Positions 8,135-17,246 of a stretch of 64,000 nucleotides of DNA are shown here, in pieces (within the stretch, counting starts at the first letter, position 1; the number at the start of each line of letters is the position of its first letter). Location of the stretch: positions 1 through 64,000 of the forward strand of contig JAAYKH010000068.1 in NCBI GenBank assembly GCA_012522475.1. The letters run 5' to 3'. The position numbers were made by a program, and so were the translations under genes. The DNA comes from Chloroflexota bacterium (lineage in GTDB: Bacteria > Chloroflexota > Anaerolineae > Anaerolineales > Anaerolineaceae). The notes under the pieces are model-generated. The model worked only from the letters and a program-made list of their open reading frames with translations. It had not been told where the DNA came from and made no database searches.

Positions 8135-9549
8135 GGCAATACCGCCGGGTACCAACTGGGGACAGGGGTTAGAAAATACATGGTTGTCCAGCCAGCCCAG
8201 TGTTGGTAATCTGCTTCTGAAAAGCCCAGGTCAATCCAGTAGTGGCTGAAATACAGGCCGCCGCCACCGATATCAGCGATGGCGCCGTGCCCGTAACCCT
8301 TAACGAAAACAGACTGCAAGCGCATCATGTTGTACCAGTTGCGGGTTACGCCAATGATGCCCTTCTGTAAGAGCAACCCGCTGGCGGTGCGGTCATTACA
8401 CACGCCCTCTCCTAAACCCAAACGGCAGGGCGAAAAGGAGGTAGCGTAAACACTGATCTTGCGCCAGTATTCAATTTCCTGTCCATCCACAACTTCTGTA
8501 CGCACTTCAACCTTTGAACCATAGCCAAGCACGCCGTCTGTTGCCTGGCTGGCCTGCCAGGATTCCGGCGCGTCACGCCAGACTTCTTCGCCGTTGGCAT
8601 AGCGAATCCGCTCCCGGCTGGCATAGATACCTGTTCGCCCGGGGGTTACCACGGAAACCTGGTCTAAAACCGTATTGGGGTCTTCAATGTATTCGTTTTC
8701 ATAGGGGACTTCATCTTTGAGGATGACGATTTGTTCCTCAACCCGCACCACCGCAATTTCTCCATCATCAGGAATGGGCTCATCTTCTGCAGGGCGAGTG
8801 TAGTCCAGATTCTGCAAAGAGAGACCAAGGTCTGTCAAGGCTTCACTGACGGTCGTGGCGGCGGTTAATCCGCTCAGTTCTGCCTCACCGAAATGGACGC
8901 TCACCAGGCGCGCTCGACGGAGGGTTACATTTAATCCATCACCCAGGGGTGTGTTTACGTCTTCTGAAAGCCAATCTTGCGGTGATACAGACACATGCGC
9001 AGATTCTAACGCGGCCCCCAGCGTGGGTTCCTGGCTGTAAAAGATGTATTCGCTGCCATCTACATACAGATGGACTGCCACGGCCGGCTGAAATTGTAAA
9101 AGAGTAAAACCATCTCCGCTCAAAGGTGAGTGTGGGTCGATCTGTCTGCCGTTAACCAGCACCCGATCATTGGGGAACAAATCAATATCCAGGTCGGCAA
9201 GCAGGTTTGCTGGAATGCGTTCAGCGCTATGTAACCAAACTGCATCCTTTGGGGTGCGAACGAGCACCGCGTGAGCAGGCTCAATGGTAATCACCGCTGG
9301 CGACCAGAACCAGGGATTACCCGCCGGGGTCAGCCGGTCACCCTCGTTTACGGCGATACCGCCCGAGCGCAGCACGCCTGAAACCCACCAAGCTGGCGAA
9401 CGGACCTGAATTGGCTCCCCAGCGACGATGACGGTACTGGCCTGGAATAACCCTAGCCAGAGCAGTCCCAATCCGGCCAGGATGAGCAAAAATGCACCTG
9501 GGAAGAGCCATCGGCGGTGTTTAATTAAAAATTCTTTCATAAGAGCCAT
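8125..9549 (-). CDS. Cell-wall protein with DUF348, G5 and 3D domains
   Basis: A 474-residue secreted or membrane-anchored protein of the YabE/Rpf-like group, which acts on or near peptidoglycan. A hydrophobic helix at about residues 14-32 anchors it. Then come ubiquitin-like DUF348 segments (about 130-260), a G5-type beta domain containing VVRVEEQIVILKDEVPYE, and a C-terminal 3D domain (beta-barrel related to MltA/RlpA) with ATSFSPC, NDRTASG, and GAIADIGGG followed by WIDLGF. The Asp residues expected in 3D domains are partly kept. Start: TTG at 9552 or ATG at 9549; neither has a strong ribosome site. A promoter is visible upstream. It is coupled to ksgA downstream. Confidence 0.8.
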   Translation of the reverse strand: MALMKEFLIKHRRWLFPGAFLLILAGLGLLWLGLFQASTVIVAGEPIQVRSPAWWVSGVLRSGGIAVNEGDRLTPAGNPWFWSPAVITIEPAHAVLVRTPKDAVWLHSAERIPANLLADLDIDLFPNDRVLVNGRQIDPHSPLSGDGFTLLQFQPAVAVHLYVDGSEYIFYSQEPTLGAALESAHVSVSPQDWLSEDVNTPLGDGLNVTLRRARLVSVHFGEAELSGLTAATTVSEALTDLGLSLQNLDYTRPAEDEPIPDDGEIAVVRVEEQIVILKDEVPYENEYIEDPNTVLDQVSVVTPGRTGIYASRERIRYANGEEVWRDAPESWQASQATDGVLGYGSKVEVRTEVVDGQEIEYWRKISVYATSFSPCRLGLGEGVCNDRTASGLLLQKGIIGVTRNWYNMMRLQSVFVKGYGHGAIADIGGGGLYFSHYWIDLGFSEADYQHWAGWTTMYFLTPVPSWYPAVLPWP

Positions 9550-9607
9550 CAAATGAGCCAGATTGCGGCAACTTTCAGTTTGTTCACGTTGTGATCTTTA
9601 ATTTCGC

Positions 9608-9635
9608 AGTATAACACACCGAATAAGTTTCGCAA
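9608..9635 (-). promoter_or_regulatory. Promoter of the G5/3D - ksgA operon
   Basis: On the minus strand TTGCGA (9630-9635), 16 bases, then TATACT (9608-9613). This places transcription start about 50 bases before the first codon of the G5/3D protein. Confidence 0.5.
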
Positions 9636-9706
9636 ACCGGTTAAAGAAGCCAAAAAAGTGGTAAAGGGTGAAACACCTTTATTAAAGCAATGCCGTGTTT
9701 CAATGC

Positions 9707-12700
9707 TTAATGAGTCTGATCCTTGCGAATTTTTAACAATGTTTGCACCAGCAGTGCCTGCCAGGGTTCGCTTTCTAAGTCGGAGAAAAGGATGCGGTAA
9801 GCGTTCTTTCCCGTCGTTACTGGAAAGCCCAGCTGGGGCAAATTGCGCTGCAGGATACCGCTGGGAAGCGGTGGGTAGCGCAGTAAAATTTGCTGACCTT
9901 CAATGCTAACTGACGCCAACCCGGCGAAAGCAGCCAACAGCTTGATTTTGATCTGGAAGATCAGGTTGAGCGTCTGCTCGGGCAAAGGCCCAAAACGATC
10001 GGTGAATTCCATCTCGATTGTGGCCAGGGCGGACTCATCCTGGATATCTGCTAACCGCCGATAGAGTTTGAGCCGTAAAGCCTGGTCGGGAATATAGGTG
10101 TCAGGAATACCAATCGCTAAGGGCAGGTTTACCGATGTGGGGATCGTCAACGTCCCATCAAGCACCGTCGTTTCTTCCGGACCGGTGACACCCGTTGCCA
10201 GGCGAAACTGCGTTACCGCCTGCGCCAAAAGCCGCGTGTAAAGATGAAAACCAACCGAGGCGATGTAACCCGATTGGCGCGTGCCCAGCAGTTCGCCGGC
10301 GCCGCGCATTTCAAGGTCTCGCATGGCAATGGCGTATCCCGCGCCCAACTGGGTGTTTTCAGCCAGCACTTCCATGCGCTCCTGACCTTCCGGTGTGGGC
10401 GCCTTAACCCTGTGGCGAAACAGGTAAGCATAGGCGCGCTGCGCGCCGCGCCCAACCCGGCCGCGCAACTGGTAGAGCTGGGCCAAGCCGAAGGTGTCAG
10501 CCCGATCGACGATCAGCGTGTTCGCATTGGGAATATCCAACCCGGATTCAATGATCGATGTGCACAGCAGCACGTCCACGTCGCCATTGGTGAAGCGATG
10601 CATCGTCTCGGCTAATTCGTTTTCATTCATCTGCCCGTGAGCAATTGCGATCTGTGCCTCAGGCACCAACTCCTCCAGGTGTGTTTTCATCGTGCTAATT
10701 GTCTGGACGCGGTTGTGCACAAAGAACGCCTGCCCACCGCGTTCCAGTTCACGCACAATGGCGTAGCGGACCAGTTTGGGGTCGTATGGGCCAATATGTG
10801 TCACAATGGGCAAGCGTTCTTCAGGTGGGGAATTGATGGTGGAGATATCGCGCACGCCGGTCAGTGCCATGTAGAGGGTACGCGGGATGGGCGTAGCCGT
10901 CAGTGAGAGTACATCCACCGAGCTGCGCAACTGCTTGAGATGTTCTTTATGGGCCACGCCAAAACGCTGTTCTTCGTCAATGACCACCAAGCCAAGGTCA
11001 TTAAAGGAAACATCTTCTGACAGCAAGCGATGCGTTCCGATGATGATATCGATTTTGCCTTTATGTAAATCCTTGACGATACGCGCTTGCTGCTGCAGGG
11101 TACGGAAGCGCGAGAGCATTTCCACCTCCACCGGGAAGGTGGCCAGACGTAAACGAAAGGTATCGTAATGCTGCTGGGCTAAAACCGTGGTGGGCACCAG
11201 CACCGCCACCTGCTTGCCATCCATCACTGCTTTGAAGGCTGCCCTTAGGGTTACTTCGGTTTTACCATAACCGACATCCCCACACAGCAAACGATCCATC
11301 GGTCGGTGGGCTTCCATATCAGCTTTGATTTCGTCCAGGGCTTGCAGTTGATCTTCAGTTTCGATATAGGGAAAGCTGGCCTCAAGCTCGCGCTGCCAGG
11401 GTGAATCCGGGCTGTAAGTAAATCCTTCAGCCACCTGGCGTTGGGCATACAGGTCTAAAAGGTCGCCTGCGATTTCCTGTACAGCTTCGCGCACTTTTTG
11501 TTTGGTAGCGCTCCAGGTGCTGCCGCTCAGCCGAGAAACTACCGGCACATAGCCATCGGCACCAATATAGCGGGTCAACCGGTCGGCATGATGGATGGGG
11601 ACGTAAAGCTGGTCCTGGTCGGCATATTCGATGCACAAAAACTCTTGCAGCACGTTATCCTGTGTGCGCTGAACCAGACCGGCATACTTGCCGACACCAT
11701 AATCCACATGGACTACCCAATCGCCGGGTTCCAAGTCGGCATAGCTGGATTCTGGCGCCTCGGCGGTGGGACGGTAACGACGTCTGGGCTGGGGGCGCGC
11801 CCAGCCAAAGATCTCGCTATCCGTTAATAAATGCAGTGTTTTACCATCCCGGGTGTTCAGGTTCCAACCCCCGGCCAGGTTGCCTTCAATAAACTGGTTT
11901 TCAATTTGCTGCTCTGGCAGATCATCACTGGCAGGTCGCTCATCGCGCCATAAATTATGCAGTCGGGACGACTGTCGCGAGACGATTACCCAGACGTGAT
12001 GTTCCTTTTCCAGAGACTTCAGGTAATTTAAAAAATCCCTCAACTTGCCTGCAAAACGAGGTCCAGAGGAAAAATTTGACGCCAGGGCGGGCACCTCCGG
12101 TGCGCCGGTGTACCCCAGCTCAACCACTGGACGCTGATTGAAGCGATCTTCAATTTCAGACCAGGTGAAAAACGGGGTCGGAAAATCGGCCTTAATTTCA
12201 CCTGCCTGGATGGCATCGTCCCGTCGCGAGAGGCTTTCTTCTTCTATATCGGTCACAGCCGCGGCAATAAATTCCTGGCCATCTAAAGTGATCAGCGATT
12301 CGTCGGGTAGAAAATCAATCAAACATCCCCCATGGGCATGCGCCAACGGCAGAAAAAACTCTGACAAATCTTCTGTGGTGAGCCCCGCTTTTTCTGCCGT
12401 CATGGGCAGAATTTCTCGTGCCGGTGTGATGGTGAAGGTTTCCAGGTTTTCGATCGTGCGCTGAGATGCCGGGTCGAAGGCCCGCATCGTGTCGATTCCA
12501 TCTCCAAAAAATTCAATTCGCGTAGGACGAGTTTCACCGGGTGACCACACATCGAGAATGCCACCACGACGAGAAAATTGTCCCGCCTCAACAACGATGT
12601 TGGCGTAGGCATAGCCCGTATCCACCCATTCGCGGGTCAGCCCCTCGGGTGTGACCTGTTGGCCAATCTTCAAGGCCCGGGTGTGTTTGATGAAATCTCG

Positions 12701-13129
12701 CCGGGTCAGGGTGCGGGTCATGATCGCTCGCACTGGGGCAACAATGACCGGCATCTGTTCAGGGTCTGGCATCCCAGGGATTAACAGGCTTGCCAGCAGG
12801 GTCAATACCCCTAAACGATCTCGGCGCGTGCCGTCGCCCCAACCTGATTTTTCATAAAATAATGGGTTTGGTTCCGGAAAGTAGTGTACACTGCTCTGGC
12901 CCAGCCAGAACTGCAACTCCTCGTAGAGGGCTAAAGCGCGATCGGCGCGGTTGGTAATGAGCAGGATCGGTTTACCAAGGTCCTGGTGCAGGCGCGCCAC
13001 GAGCGGTAGGCGAGCCGCGCGCGGTAAACCCAACCCTGCTGGGGGGTAGCTGTGCACCGGTTTGGTTTGCAGATCTGTCAGTAAGCCGCGGTAAGCCGCT
13101 AATTCACCGATTGCATTCAACAACTGCAT
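9707..13129 (-). CDS. mfd: Transcription-repair coupling factor Mfd
   Basis: An 1140-residue ATP-dependent DNA translocase that removes stalled RNA polymerase at lesions and recruits UvrA. Domains in order: UvrB-homology region at the N-terminus, the RNA-polymerase interaction domain around [15 protein letters not shown]-type sequence (here [13 protein letters not shown]), the helicase core with Walker [13 protein letters not shown] and Walker [10 protein letters not shown], the TRG motif region and the C-terminal TRCF domain. Length is normal. Its ATG overlaps the stop of pth as TAATG, so pth and mfd form a coupled pair, a common arrangement. A weak hairpin with a bulge (about 9663-9680) followed by T's may terminate it. 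Confidence 0.97.
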   Translation of the reverse strand: MQLLNAIGELAAYRGLLTDLQTKPVHSYPPAGLGLPRAARLPLVARLHQDLGKPILLITNRADRALALYEELQFWLGQSSVHYFPEPNPLFYEKSGWGDGTRRDRLGVLTLLASLLIPGMPDPEQMPVIVAPVRAIMTRTLTRRDFIKHTRALKIGQQVTPEGLTREWVDTGYAYANIVVEAGQFSRRGGILDVWSPGETRPTRIEFFGDGIDTMRAFDPASQRTIENLETFTITPAREILPMTAEKAGLTTEDLSEFFLPLAHAHGGCLIDFLPDESLITLDGQEFIAAAVTDIEEESLSRRDDAIQAGEIKADFPTPFFTWSEIEDRFNQRPVVELGYTGAPEVPALASNFSSGPRFAGKLRDFLNYLKSLEKEHHVWVIVSRQSSRLHNLWRDERPASDDLPEQQIENQFIEGNLAGGWNLNTRDGKTLHLLTDSEIFGWARPQPRRRYRPTAEAPESSYADLEPGDWVVHVDYGVGKYAGLVQRTQDNVLQEFLCIEYADQDQLYVPIHHADRLTRYIGADGYVPVVSRLSGSTWSATKQKVREAVQEIAGDLLDLYAQRQVAEGFTYSPDSPWQRELEASFPYIETEDQLQALDEIKADMEAHRPMDRLLCGDVGYGKTEVTLRAAFKAVMDGKQVAVLVPTTVLAQQHYDTFRLRLATFPVEVEMLSRFRTLQQQARIVKDLHKGKIDIIIGTHRLLSEDVSFNDLGLVVIDEEQRFGVAHKEHLKQLRSSVDVLSLTATPIPRTLYMALTGVRDISTINSPPEERLPIVTHIGPYDPKLVRYAIVRELERGGQAFFVHNRVQTISTMKTHLEELVPEAQIAIAHGQMNENELAETMHRFTNGDVDVLLCTSIIESGLDIPNANTLIVDRADTFGLAQLYQLRGRVGRGAQRAYAYLFRHRVKAPTPEGQERMEVLAENTQLGAGYAIAMRDLEMRGAGELLGTRQSGYIASVGFHLYTRLLAQAVTQFRLATGVTGPEETTVLDGTLTIPTSVNLPLAIGIPDTYIPDQALRLKLYRRLADIQDESALATIEMEFTDRFGPLPEQTLNLIFQIKIKLLAAFAGLASVSIEGQQILLRYPPLPSGILQRNLPQLGFPVTTGKNAYRILFSDLESEPWQALLVQTLLKIRKDQTH

Positions 13130-13785
13130 TAATCTTCGCCCTTAATAGGTGTTTCAGGACCTTTATGATTATCTTTAGGGTTTCCGTTGGTTATTTCATG
13201 GTCATCCAGGCGCCCGTTGTAGAGGTTCATTGCTATTTCAATGCCCTCTGCAATGTAAATACGGATGGCATCCACAGCCTGACCCAAGATTTCGGGCAAC
13301 AATTCCTGCTGGAAGGCGTCAAAATCATACAGCACATAATCAGCTGGGTCCATGCGACCGGGCGGACGTCCTATTCCCACCCGCAAACGCGGGAACTCGC
13401 GTGAACCCAGCTGATTGACGATCGATTCCATCCCTTTTTGGCCCCCGGCCCCACCCAAAGGCCGCAGCCTGAGCGTACCAAACGGCAAATCAAGGTCATC
13501 GTGCACCACCAGGATTTGCTCCAGGGGGACCTTGTAAAAACGGACCAAAGATGCCACAGCCAGCCCAGATTTATTCATGAATGTTTGAGGTTTAGCCAGG
13601 ATCAATCGTTCGCCGCTGAAGAGTCCCTTACCCACCAGGGCGCGCAGTTCTAACCGCTGGATTTGAATTTCCAGGGCAGATGCCAGAGTATCAACAGTCA
13701 TAAAACCAACATTGTGACGGTTTTTCTGGTAAGTTCGGCCAGGGTTGCCCAGACCAACGATTAAAAAAGGGTTGCGTGTTTGCAT
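13129..13785 (-). CDS. pth: Peptidyl-tRNA hydrolase
   Basis: A 218-residue enzyme that cleaves peptidyl-tRNA released from stalled ribosomes. Seen: VGLGNPGRTYQKNRHNVGF with the catalytic His24, LVHDDLDLPFG with the active-site Asp, and GAGGQKGMESI. The final 25 or so residues are a charged extension beyond the usual end. It is first in a pair with mfd, whose start codon overlaps its stop by one base. The 305-bp region upstream (13786-14090) shows no gene and no convincing promoter. Confidence 0.97.
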   Translation of the reverse strand: MQTRNPFLIVGLGNPGRTYQKNRHNVGFMTVDTLASALEIQIQRLELRALVGKGLFSGERLILAKPQTFMNKSGLAVASLVRFYKVPLEQILVVHDDLDLPFGTLRLRPLGGAGGQKGMESIVNQLGSREFPRLRVGIGRPPGRMDPADYVLYDFDAFQQELLPEILGQAVDAIRIYIAEGIEIAMNLYNGRLDDHEITNGNPKDNHKGPETPIKGED

Positions 13786-14090
13786 GATCAGAGTTTTTCA
13801 GATAATAATTGTTTAAACCGACGTTTTCTTTGCCAAAACGCGCAAACAAGCTTGTTCACCGGATTGGCGGGTAAGCACATTAAAGAATTAACTGACCTTT
13901 AAGTTTAGCACGAAAAGGGGTGCGATGTGAATGGTGGAAGGCGGGGTTTGGCGTTTGAAATTAGGACATAGACGCTTGAAGATTTGGTGATCAGGTGCAC
14001 CGCGATTAAACACCAGGACAAAAATTAAAAGCCTGAACAATGGCTGGCCCCCGGCCACCCGACCTCGTCTGAACTGCCGGTTCCCATCAT
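13786..14090. other. Intergenic stretch between mtaD and pth
   Basis: No reading frame with a ribosome site is seen. It contains a stretch (about 13945-14000) with GTTTGAAATTAGGACATAG and GGTGATCAGG that resembles, imperfectly, sequences in the gaps at about 46300 and 61990-62035. A small GC-rich inverted repeat GGCC-CCC-GGCC near 14046-14056 could act as a weak terminator for mtaD. Confidence 0.4.
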
Positions 14091-15419
14091 TTACAGCTTC
14101 AGAACCTCACCGGCGATGCGGTTGGCCTCCGCACGAACGGCAACTTCATCCAGTGTAAGCATCTCTCGATTGTGCATCAGCAGTTGGCCGGCGATCATCA
14201 CGTCCTGAACATCACCAACTGAGAGGGCGTAAATTAAATGAGAATAATAATCATAACAAGGGGTCAGGTTAGCCGAACTGAAGTCGATCACAGCCAGGTC
14301 GGCAGATTTACCGACTTCCAGCGAGCCAATTTTATCGCTCAGGCCCATGGCGTGGGCCCCGTCGATGGTGAGCATCGAAAACACTTTCTCGGCAGGCAGC
14401 ACCTTTGGGTCACCGGTAACACCTTTTTGAACCAGGGCAGCCAGTTGGGCTTCGTGGAACAGGTCGAGATCGTTATTGCTGGCGGCACCGTCCGTGCCAA
14501 TCCCTACGTTGACGCCCTGTGCAAGCATCTCTGCAACCCGTGCAATTCCGGATGAGAGTTTCAGGTTTGATGAAGGACAGTGTGCCACCGAGGTACCGGT
14601 TTCAGCCAGACGGCTGATTTCCTCATCGGTGAGATGTACACAATGAGCTAGAAGTGTGTGCTGGCCCAGTAAGCCAAACTGATCCAAAACTGCAATTGGC
14701 CGCTGACCGTGTTTTTGTTGCACAAGCTCAAGCTCACCCCTGGATTCCGAGGCGTGAGTCACAAACAGCAGCCCGTGCTGATTGACCAGTTCTTTCACCA
14801 GCTCCAAGGTTGTTGGGCTGGTGGTATAGGTGGAATGTGCCTGAATGCAGGGATGCACCAGGGGAACATCCGCAAAGTGATCGAGGTACTCAATGGCGAT
14901 TGAATGATTGGTATTGCGATAGTCTTCAAAACCCTCAATTTCTGCAAAACTGGGGCCGGTTACAATTCTGAACCCTGCTCGGCGAGAGGCTTCTGTGACC
15001 TCAGTGTAATACCAGTACATGTCCGCCGCACAGGTGGTTCCACCGCGCAACATTTCAATCATAGCCAGCTCGGAGCCTACGACGACAGTTTCAGGTGAGA
15101 TCAGTGCTGCTTCAACGCGCCAGATGGTCTCCAGCCACTGCTCAAGGGCACAGTCGTCAACCAAACCGCGTACGAGCGTCATCGCCCAGTGCCCATGCAC
15201 ATTTACCAAACCCGGGATGATGACTTTGCCTTTAAAATCAAATCGCTGGGCAGGCGTAAACAGGCTTTCTGCCTGATTAACATCCCCAATCCAAAGGATT
15301 TCTCCCGCCTCTACTGCCAGGGCGGCATTAGACAGAATCGTTCTTTCCTTGTTCATGGTGATGACTGTATCGCCAGTAATCAGGGTTTCAATGGGTTTGG
15401 GTGCATTGCTCATCATCAA
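14091..15419 (-). CDS. mtaD: MTA/SAH/5'-deoxyadenosine deaminase (amidohydrolase)
   Basis: A 442-residue metal-dependent deaminase of the MtaD/DadD group, which converts 5'-methylthioadenosine, S-adenosylhomocysteine or 5'-deoxyadenosine to the inosine form. Metal and catalytic motifs are visible: VNVHGHWAMTLVRG (HxH), VTHASES, LLAHCVHLTDEE and GIGTDGAASNNDLDLF with the metal Asp. It is the last gene of the ECF/nucleoside cluster; the two genes that should act on its product (a 6-oxopurine-type phosphorylase and an MtnA-like isomerase) lie upstream. A perfect 13-bp inverted repeat separates it from the ECF S gene. The family is firm; which nucleoside is preferred is not visible. Confidence 0.85.
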   Translation of the reverse strand: MMMSNAPKPIETLITGDTVITMNKERTILSNAALAVEAGEILWIGDVNQAESLFTPAQRFDFKGKVIIPGLVNVHGHWAMTLVRGLVDDCALEQWLETIWRVEAALISPETVVVGSELAMIEMLRGGTTCAADMYWYYTEVTEASRRAGFRIVTGPSFAEIEGFEDYRNTNHSIAIEYLDHFADVPLVHPCIQAHSTYTTSPTTLELVKELVNQHGLLFVTHASESRGELELVQQKHGQRPIAVLDQFGLLGQHTLLAHCVHLTDEEISRLAETGTSVAHCPSSNLKLSSGIARVAEMLAQGVNVGIGTDGAASNNDLDLFHEAQLAALVQKGVTGDPKVLPAEKVFSMLTIDGAHAMGLSDKIGSLEVGKSADLAVIDFSSANLTPCYDYYSHLIYALSVGDVQDVMIAGQLLMHNREMLTLDEVAVRAEANRIAGEVLKL

Positions 15420-15437
15420 TTGTTCCTCATAATAAAC

Positions 15438-15465
15438 AGGTGAGTGGCTGTGCAGCCACTCACCT
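15438..15465 (-). repeat. Perfect 13-bp inverted repeat between ecfS and mtaD
   Basis: AGGTGAGTGGCTG (15438-15450) is repeated in reverse complement as CAGCCACTCACCT (15453-15465) with only TG between. In RNA it gives a strong hairpin just before the mtaD ribosome site. On the minus strand only a weak T-rich stretch (GTTTATTAT) follows, so it may be a partial terminator or an RNA-processing and stability element that sets the ecfS:mtaD ratio. Confidence 0.65.
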
Positions 15466-15488
15466 TAATTTTAAAAAATTTGAAGAGG

Positions 15489-16325
15489 TTAGTCTTCCTC
15501 TTCTTCAACAAACTGTTCCCGACCAGAGAGCATAAAGCTGGCCAGAATGATCATCAGCAGGAAGGGCAATACAGAAAGCCAGACCGCAACCTGACCCTGG
15601 GCTCCGGTGAACCCGTACAAAGTTTGATCTGCAGCACCAACTGCCACCAGGATACCCACAATCAAGCCGCCCAATGCCCCAATGATCATCAGGATTGAAC
15701 CAAGCGTCTTTCCAAAGCCTTTGGCGACATCTTCTTTAACCATGATGTCAGTCCATACCAGGCCCCAGCGTTTAACGCGCGGATACAGTAAGACCAGCAA
15801 AATGGGGCCCAGGATAAGGGCAGCCGCAAAGTTGTTCACGGTAATGGTGATTGAGAGGAAGGCAAAGGGCACGATGGCTGCAAGATCGAGGTACCAGGCA
15901 ATGATAATACCGCAAGTTGCGGCTGCAATCAGAGCAACCAGTTCAAATGCCAAGACCTTCTTGAAGGTATTGGTCGTTTGGGACATATCATCCTTGGGAA
16001 CCAGGCCGAAGGTGGCCCCCCACATTTTGTAGGGGATGAAGCCCAGGAAGAAGTTGCCAAAAAAGCCAAAAATTGAACCAACACCCAGGGTGCCGCCGAA
16101 CAGGTCACCGATGAAGTTGCCAATGGCTGAACCCCATGCGCCGGCCGGGCCGAACAGCAGGCCAAACACCGGTGGGAAGACGTTCGCCGGGCGCACTTCA
16201 GTAACCCCGGGGACAATCGGGATGCCACCCTTGAATACGATCAGAAATGCCGCATAAATTGCAGCCGAAAGCGCCACCAGGATAATCATCCGGGTGTTCT
16301 TCCACATTGAAATTACTTCTTTCAT
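15489..16325 (-). CDS. ECF transporter substrate-binding (S) component, extended form
   Basis: A 278-residue integral membrane protein. The N-terminus MWKNTRMIILVALSAAIYAA carries the AxxxA-type small-residue helix that S components use to dock with EcfT. VRPANVFPPVFGLLFGPAGA and the Gly-rich loop after it resemble vitamin and nucleobase-type S components such as QueT. Six hydrophobic segments fit the usual fold; two further ones (about 205-230 and 240-262) and an acidic tail EEEED make it some 90 residues longer than normal. AAGGAG precedes the ATG. The EcfT and fused EcfA genes lie in the same cluster, together with nucleoside-processing enzymes, so the ligand may be a purine nucleoside or its sugar; this is inference. 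Confidence 0.75.
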   Translation of the reverse strand: MKEVISMWKNTRMIILVALSAAIYAAFLIVFKGGIPIVPGVTEVRPANVFPPVFGLLFGPAGAWGSAIGNFIGDLFGGTLGVGSIFGFFGNFFLGFIPYKMWGATFGLVPKDDMSQTTNTFKKVLAFELVALIAAATCGIIIAWYLDLAAIVPFAFLSITITVNNFAAALILGPILLVLLYPRVKRWGLVWTDIMVKEDVAKGFGKTLGSILMIIGALGGLIVGILVAVGAADQTLYGFTGAQGQVAVWLSVLPFLLMIILASFMLSGREQFVEEEED

Positions 16326-16407
16326 GGTTTAACTCCTTAAATAACTAAAATAAACAATTTGATACGATGAAACGGGATGTTTGGTTAAAAATTTCTTTAC
16401 TGGGGGA

Positions 16408-16424
16408 TGTCACCTCCTTTTGAA
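16408..16424 (-). promoter_or_regulatory. Orphan strong Shine-Dalgarno sequence upstream of ecfS
   Basis: On the minus strand AAAAGGAGGTGACATC runs from 16423 downward. AAAGGAGGTGA is a near-perfect complement of the 16S rRNA 3' end, but no plausible start codon follows at the right distance; the real ecfS start with its own AAGGAG is about 85 bases further on. It lies in the 118-bp gap after the phosphorylase gene. Confidence 0.5.
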
Positions 16425-16443
16425 AAATAAAACGTAGCTATTA

Positions 16444-17223
16444 CTATGATTGACCTGGTTTTTGCATCATTGTTACAGCCTGGTCGCAGGCACAAGTTTC
16501 TTCAGGCTGCGTTTTCAATGTTTTAACAAGCAACAAGGCTAACTGTTGTCTGATTTCTGCCATCTGGTCGCTGACAAAGGTCATTTCCTGCTCCAGGCCA
16601 GCAGCCCAGTTGATCGAGTAGGCAACGGCGGCATAATGCATGCCCAACTCTCTGGCTAAAACCATCTCGGGGATACCCGTCATACCGACCACGTCGCCGC
16701 CTAATTGGGCGTACATGCGAATCTCGGCCGGAGATTCAAAACGCGGGCCATTTACGGCTACGTAAACAGACTTTGGGTGAATGTTTAGACCAAATTGAGA
16801 GGCCAGAGCAAGCATGGTCTGTCGTAAGGCGGGGCAATAGGGTACATCTAAATTGGTGTGGGCTAAGCCCGAACTCCCACCATCAAAGAAAGTGAATTCC
16901 CGCCCGCTGGTGAAATCGATAAAATCGGTCAGCAGAGCCAGCCCCATGGGGGGGATATCACGGCTGATTGAACCAACTGCGTTGGTAGCCAGCACACGCT
17001 TGACGCCCAGAATCTCCAGCGCCTTTAAATTGGCCCGGTAATTAATCCTGTGGGGCGGCGTGGTGTGATCCAAGCCATGCCGGGCTAAAAAAGCCAGCTC
17101 AAATCCATCTTGCTGGCCGATGTTGATCAGTGCCTGGCCATAAGGGGTTTCGATCGTCTTTTCGACAAATTCAAATCCTGGGATCTGATAAATGCCAGTG
17201 CCGGTGATAATTGCTGATTCCAT
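16444..17223 (-). CDS. Purine nucleoside phosphorylase, methylthioinosine-phosphorylase-like
   Basis: A 259-residue phosphorylase of the MTAP/PNP family that splits a nucleoside with phosphate into base and sugar-1-phosphate. Seen: GTGIYQIPG phosphate site, FLARHGLDHTTPPHRINYRAN, ATNAVGSI, NGPRFESPAEIRM and VVGMTGIPEMVLARELGM. In the base-binding loop it has YSINWAAG, with Asn in place of the Asp-Tyr-Asp of adenine-specific MTA phosphorylases; this matches 6-oxopurine or methylthioinosine enzymes. That fits the neighbouring deaminase, which would supply the 6-oxo substrate. A strong GGAGG precedes the ATG. The C-terminal tail with CACD is unusual. It sits 23 bp after the MtnA-like gene. Confidence 0.85.
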   Translation of the reverse strand: MESAIITGTGIYQIPGFEFVEKTIETPYGQALINIGQQDGFELAFLARHGLDHTTPPHRINYRANLKALEILGVKRVLATNAVGSISRDIPPMGLALLTDFIDFTSGREFTFFDGGSSGLAHTNLDVPYCPALRQTMLALASQFGLNIHPKSVYVAVNGPRFESPAEIRMYAQLGGDVVGMTGIPEMVLARELGMHYAAVAYSINWAAGLEQEMTFVSDQMAEIRQQLALLLVKTLKTQPEETCACDQAVTMMQKPGQS

Positions 17224-17246
17224 GCGTAATGCCTCCTACGGTTTAC

